Assembly (NCBI GenBank): GCA_035772735.1
Contig: JASDFA010000016.1
Location: forward strand, 175,465,001 to 175,529,000
Direction: 5' to 3'
From: Datura wrightii
Lineage: Eukaryota; Streptophyta; Magnoliopsida; Solanales; Solanaceae
DNA length: 64,000 bases
Shown here: piece by piece, positions 59,581-64,000 of the stretch
How the letters are laid out: the number at the start of each line of letters is the position of its first letter
How positions within the stretch are numbered: position 1 is the stretch's first letter
Translations under genes and position numbers: made by a program
Notes under the pieces: model-generated
Seen by the model: only the letters and a program-made list of their open reading frames with translations
What the model was told of the DNA's origin: nothing
The model's database searches: none

Positions 59581-61249
59581 TCTGATTCTAAACGGATTCC
59601 TTTAACTTTACAAAAATTGGGTCCTCATATTGCCTATCTTTTACATCGGTCACCAAGGACGATTCTGATCCATTCTGAACCAAAACACCGCCATCAGTCA
59701 AGTAAACCAACCTAACTCCCAACCTTGTAAGTCGATGCACATCCTTCACCAACTCCTTCTTCCCCTTATCCACATGGGACACACTCTCCATGGAGAGTCT
59801 ACTAAGTGCGTCTACTACTGCATTAGCCTTGCCCGAATGGTAAAGGACACTCATATCATAGTCCTTGAGTATCTCCAACCACCTCCTTTGTCGAAGATTA
59901 AGATCCTTCTGCGTGAACACATGGTAAGCTCTTATGGTTCGTAAACACATCCACGTGGACCCCATATAAGTAATGTCGCCATATCTTCAACACGAATACC
60001 ACCACGAATGCCTCAGGTAATTCTTCTCATGTACTTTCAACTATCTAGAGGCATATGTTATAACCTTTATGTGCTGCATCAACACACATCCAAGTCTGAT
60101 CTTTGAAGAATCAAAATACACCACAAACCCATTAGTACCCTCCAGTAGAGTTAAAACCGGTGCTAAAGTAAGTCAAGACTTCAACTCTTGGAAGCTCTTC
60201 TCATAAGCCTCCGACCATTGGAATTTCACCTTCTTCTGGGTCAATTTGGTCAAAGGTGCTGCAATCGATGAGAAACCTTCCACGAACCTTCGATGGTAGC
60301 CAGCTAAAACCAAGAAGCTCCAAATATCTGAAGGATTCACCAGTCTAGGACAATTCTTCACAGCCTCTATTTTCTGAGAATCCACCTATATGCCCTCACT
60401 TGATAGTACATCACCCAAAAATGTTACCGACTTCAACCAAAACTCACACTTGATGAATTTGGCATATAATTGGCAATCGTTGAGAGTGTGAAACACTTTC
60501 TAAAATGAGAGGCATGTTCCTCCTCGCTCCGAGAATTTATTAGGATGTTATCAGTAAACACAATCACAAACATATCCAAGTATGGCTTGAACACCCTGTT
60601 CATCAAGTCCATAAAAACCACAGGAGCATTTTTTATTCCAAAAGACATAACTACTAACTCGTAATGAACATATCGCATCCTGAAGGCTGTCTTCGGGATG
60701 TCACACTCCCGAACTCTAAGATGATGATACCCGGATCTTAGATCTATCTTTGAGAAACACTTGGCACCATGAAGATGGTCAAATAAATCATCAATCCTAG
60801 GTAGAGGGTACCTGTTCTTGATGGTGACCTTGTTCAATTGTCGATAATCAATACACATTCGAAGAGAACCATCATTCTTCTGGACAAAGAGAACTGGTGC
60901 ACCCCATGGGAGCTTGCTCGATCTAATGAAACCCTTATCTAGCAAGTCCTTCAACTGCTCTTTCAACTCCTTTAGCTCGGCTGGAGCCATTCTATAGGGA
61001 GGAATAGATGTAGGCTGCGTGTCGGAAAGAAGGTCAATACCAAAATCAATCTCTCGCTCGGGAGGGATTCCCGGTAAATCATCTAGAAAGACATATGGAT
61101 ACTCACATACTACTGGGACTGACTAGATAATCGGGGTCTCAGACTCAACATCCTTAACCCTAACTAGATAGTACACACAACCTTTAGAAATCATCTTTAT
61201 GGCCTTAAGGTAGGAGTGAAATGACCTACAGGCACAACTGAACTACCCT
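59581..61249 (-). pseudogene. K: reverse transcriptase and RNase H
   Basis: RT from about 61090: PPEREIDFG, PYRMAPAELKELKEQLKDLL (60999-60940), FVQKNDGSLRMCIDYRQLNK, CFSKIDLRSGYHHLRVRECD. The catalytic box reads VFTDNILI (about 60565-60540), so the second Asp is Asn. A frameshift near 60480 precedes QKIEAVKNCPRLVNP and YHRRFVEGFSSIAAPLTKLT (60385-60173). RNase H is in pieces (60170-59960), followed by VFTQKDLNLRQRRWLEILKD and YHSGKANAVVDALSRLS. Not functional. Confidence 0.87.
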
Positions 61250-61610
61250 TCAATCTAAGACTGGCTCACCCGAAAATTTGAATTCTACTGCCCGGGTTCT
61301 ACAATTAACTGAGGCATAACATGCAAATAGACAATCCATTTTGAGGATAACATCAAAATTGGTCATGGCTAACTCTATCAAATCTGTTGAGGTGACTTTC
61401 TGAAGGACTAAGACCGGGCAACCTCTATACACCCATCTAGCTATAACTAAGTCACCTACTTGAGTAAAAATTGAGAAGGGTTCTGACAAGACTTCGGGAC
61501 TGCCTCTGAAGCTACTGGCCACATAAGGTGTCACAAAAGACAAGATAGCCCTTGGATCTAGCAAAGCATAAACATCAAGATGGAAATCTGTAACATACTA
61601 GTGACTATAT
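61250..61610 (-). pseudogene. K: protease
   Basis: MLDPRAILSFVTPYVASSF (the loop D-P-G-A/S is D-P-R-A), SEPFSIFTQVGDLVIARWVY, LIELAMTNFDVILKMDCLF and CRTRAVEFKFSGEPVLD (61564-61250). The glycine of the active-site loop is replaced by Arg, expected to be inactivating. Confidence 0.82.
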
Positions 61611-61619
61611 CGGGGGAGA

Positions 61620-62840
61620 CCTCCTACTCCTGGCGGGATGCTACAACATAGAATCTGTTCTAGCGTTGACCGTCACCTATGCTAGTAGAAGCCCCCTGAT
61701 GGGCTAAGCGTGCGGGAGGGGCTGCTGTACTAGAAACTTGGCCTCAGCCCCCATCCAGATCTTGTGTCATAGATGGGCAGTCTCTGAGCATGTGTCTGGG
61801 CTTCCCACACCCAAAACAAGCACATGTACCTGCTAAGCACTAGCCTGTGTGCCCCCAACCACATCTGCGGCAAACTAGGACACTAGAATTTATGGGTCTG
61901 CTTCTTTGACCTGTAGAGCCTGATGTTCCCCCTCTTTGATCGTGCCTCCGTCTGGATGGCACACTCAATGTTGAAGATGCTGGGGCTGATGATCTCTGGT
62001 GGGTGTGCTATCGGTGTCAACCACTTGACCTCGGCTAAGAAAATTTGTGGTCATCGGTCCTTTCCCTCTTGGCCTCTCTCTCTCTCTCAGATGTGCCGCC
62101 TCCATCTGCTGGGCGTACAACACTATCCAAGGGAATTCCATGTCCTGGTGAAGCATAGAGGTCCTACAATCCTTATACAAATAGCCCACTACACCATGAA
62201 CGAACCTGCTCACCCGCGCCTTCTGATCGGCTACTAACTATGGGGCGTACTTCGATAAGTGAGTCAACTCAAGAGCATACTACTGGACCATCATTCTCTC
62301 TTGCTTCAGATTTACAAACTCAGTTTCCTTCAGCTCCCTTATCTCCAAGGGAAGAATCGATCTAAGAATGCAACATAGAACTCTTCCCAAGTGACAAGAC
62401 CTACTCTAGTGACCCTGCTATCTTTCCATTGGCAAAACCAGATATGCGCGACCAATTTCAACTGATACGAGGCCAACTCCGCGCACTCAACTCCATTCAT
62501 CCGCATTATTTGGGTGATCCTCACAATCTCATCTAAGAACTCATGTGGGTCATCATCAACATTTGACCCTAGGAACTCCGGCGGTTTCATTCTCAAGAAG
62601 TCTCAGACTCGAACCGCCGTTGCATTGCCATTTTATGGAACATGCTCAACTTCCTGCTGATTGACCTTAGTGGTCAAGGCCTGCGCGAGCATCTGAATAG
62701 CAGCTCAAAACTCAACATGGGTAACTGGCTCTATGTCTGGTGCTCCTAAACTGGTGGGGCCTGTTGGTGCCCTTTCCAATTGCCATCCTCGTGGCCTTCT
62801 CCATTTCCATTCCTTCTACCATCATTCTTCGAGGAGCCAT
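61620..62840 (-). pseudogene. gag: K: gag with intact zinc knuckle
   Basis: ATG at 62840 (MAPRRMMVEG), early stops and frameshifts. Capsid core RMKPPEFLGSNVDDDPHEFL, ASYQLKLVAHIWFCQWKDS and FLDRFFPW (62596-62339). After a frameshift: MSRFVHGVVGYLYKDCRTSM and YAQQMEAAHLRERER (62213-61965). A CT microsatellite on the + strand (62081-62097) encodes Arg/Glu. Zinc knuckle CFGCGKPRHMLRDC is complete at 61818-61777. Confidence 0.85.
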
Positions 62841-63032
62841 GATTCTGCAATCACAAATAGCATAAATTATAAGGATAGGGAGACATTTCATCGCACGACC
62901 TAGATCATGAAAGAAGGGAACATTTCCTAAACATCTCGTATCCTCTTTGTCATAAGTGTGGCGCACTTCACACCCATGAAAAAGACTTTACTTAACGTGG
63001 CTTTTAGACACCCTAGGTCACTTCAAACCTAT

Positions 63033-63044
63033 TGCTCTGGTACC
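63033..63044 (-). promoter_or_regulatory. K: primer-binding site
   Basis: Minus strand TGGTACCAGAGC, 11/12 to the initiator-Met PBS, shortly after the LTR end TGACA (63050). Confidence 0.85.
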
Positions 63045-63049
63045 AAGTT

Positions 63050-64000
63050 TGTCACGATCCGAATGGAGGCCCGGATCACAACGCGGGACAAGGAGCCCCG
63101 AGAGACCTCAAGTCAACCCAAGGCATAAGCATATATAACTCAATCAAAGAAACTGAATAATCAACAATATAATCATATAAAAAGTCTAAACTTAAACATA
63201 ACATCAAAATACACAATCTAAAGCTGAATACAACCATATGTTTGAAAAACCTCGAAACATGACGAGTTGTCGGGACAAGACCCCTAACTAACTCAACAAG
63301 CTAAAATTGAAAATACATAAGCAAATCTTAGTAGTCTAGTCCTCGGGGGATGATGACTCACCAATAACGCAAAGGCTATCTCTGATAAGATGACTATGAA
63401 TGGGGCTGAACCTGAGATCCGAATATTGTATCATGAAACAATACAACATAGAGTATGTGGTCAGTACGTGAAATGTATCGAGTATGCAGGGTAAGTAAAA
63501 CCGCTTAAGTAAGTAAAATCATATAAAGACAATGATATCGTAAAACTCAAACATTAAGAATTTGAGAGTAGGGCTTGCGGTGCATTCTTTCTAAAATCAT
63601 GATCTCATAATATAACATATTATCATAACTTATCATAACATAATTGATTGACTTAAACCTAAAATCTGATATTTATAAGTAAAGCTGAACATTAAGTCGA
63701 ACCTGCTTTAGAACATGCTTACATGTATAAATCTCATGAGTAATGAACATGCATAACTAAAATCATGAGGAACAATGGGAGAGTTATCTTTTAACCGACA
63801 TACCACGATAGAGCTTACGTTGTTCCAACTATTACACTCAAGTGGGTAGAGCCGTCCAAATCCTTGCTAGGGCCAGGGACAATACCATGAAATTGATATA
63901 AAGCTCGTGGCCCAATAGGGCAGGGGATAGTTCACAAAAGAGGTCCCAAAATCATAATGTATAAACCTATGTTGGCACGTAGTTCTGAGGCATAGGGTGA
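63050..64000 (-). repeat. K: 5' LTR, cut by the window end
   Basis: Begins (right end on the minus strand) as the complement of TGTCACGATCC at 63050 and matches 55539-56500 of the 3' LTR in order: AATCAACAATATAATCAT, GAGTATG.GGTCAGTACG, AAGTGGGTAGAGC. Confidence 0.9.

Larger units (their letters stand above)
55539..64000 (-). mobile_element. K: Ty3 chromovirus-like element, minus strand, running off the window
   Basis: On the minus strand: 5' LTR (63050 to beyond 64000), PBS 63033-63044, gag, protease, RT, RNase H, integrase with chromodomain-like tail, PPT 57965-57977, 3' LTR 55539-57964. Internal part about 5.1 kb. Both LTRs begin alike at their right ends (CACGAnCC... AGGAGCCCCGAGAGACC). 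LTR family is related to E and F. The 3' LTR lies next to the unassigned stretch after I's leader. TSD cannot be judged because the other end is outside. Confidence 0.9.

Overview
The window looks like gene-poor heterochromatin of a plant, most likely Solanaceae (inferred from the character of the Ty3/Gypsy proteins and leaders, not proven). Almost everything is LTR retrotransposon, nested and decayed. I see no intact host gene, tRNA, rRNA, bacterial feature or CRISPR array. The only hint of a host gene is a short F-box-like tail at 19609-19804.

Layout, with labels used below. A (1-1225, +): pol fragment of an Athila/Tat-type element. B (1290-3290, -): leader plus presumed LTR remnant. C (3290-4097 and 14549-19608, -): an old Ty3 element split by D. 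D (4098-14548, +): a structurally complete chromovirus-like element with two 2.6-kb LTRs, PBS, PPT and a 5-bp TSD, inserted into the catalytic Asp-Asp codons of C's reverse transcriptase. 19609-20446: flank with a (TA)n tract. E (20447-30653, +): Ty3 element with a deleted gag-pol centre, containing F (24452-27256, -), a solo LTR. G (30654-31624, -): LTR fragment between truncated E and H. H (31625-40604, +): nearly complete Ty3 element. I (41023-43381, continuing after 54658, +): LTR plus PBS and leader. J (43382-54657, +): an 11.3-kb element with intact ends, inserted in I's leader, carrying gag-protease and a second ORF but no RT, RNase H or integrase. K (55539-64000, -): Ty3 element whose 5' LTR runs off the window.

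Order of events from nesting: C before D; E before F; H before G; I before J, and I before K. Most stops in the pol frames can be explained as CAG-to-TAG, CGA-to-TGA or TGG-to-TAG/TGA, which fits decay of methylated cytosines in silenced DNA.

The most unusual structure is element J. Its second ORF has its own motif cluster, TATA box and 5' intron, copying the layout that the LTR gives to gag. It therefore looks like a two-promoter, non-autonomous retrotransposon. A second theme is a near-palindromic 9-bp motif (ACGASTCGT) that is clustered in the U3 of several LTR families and again before J's second ORF.
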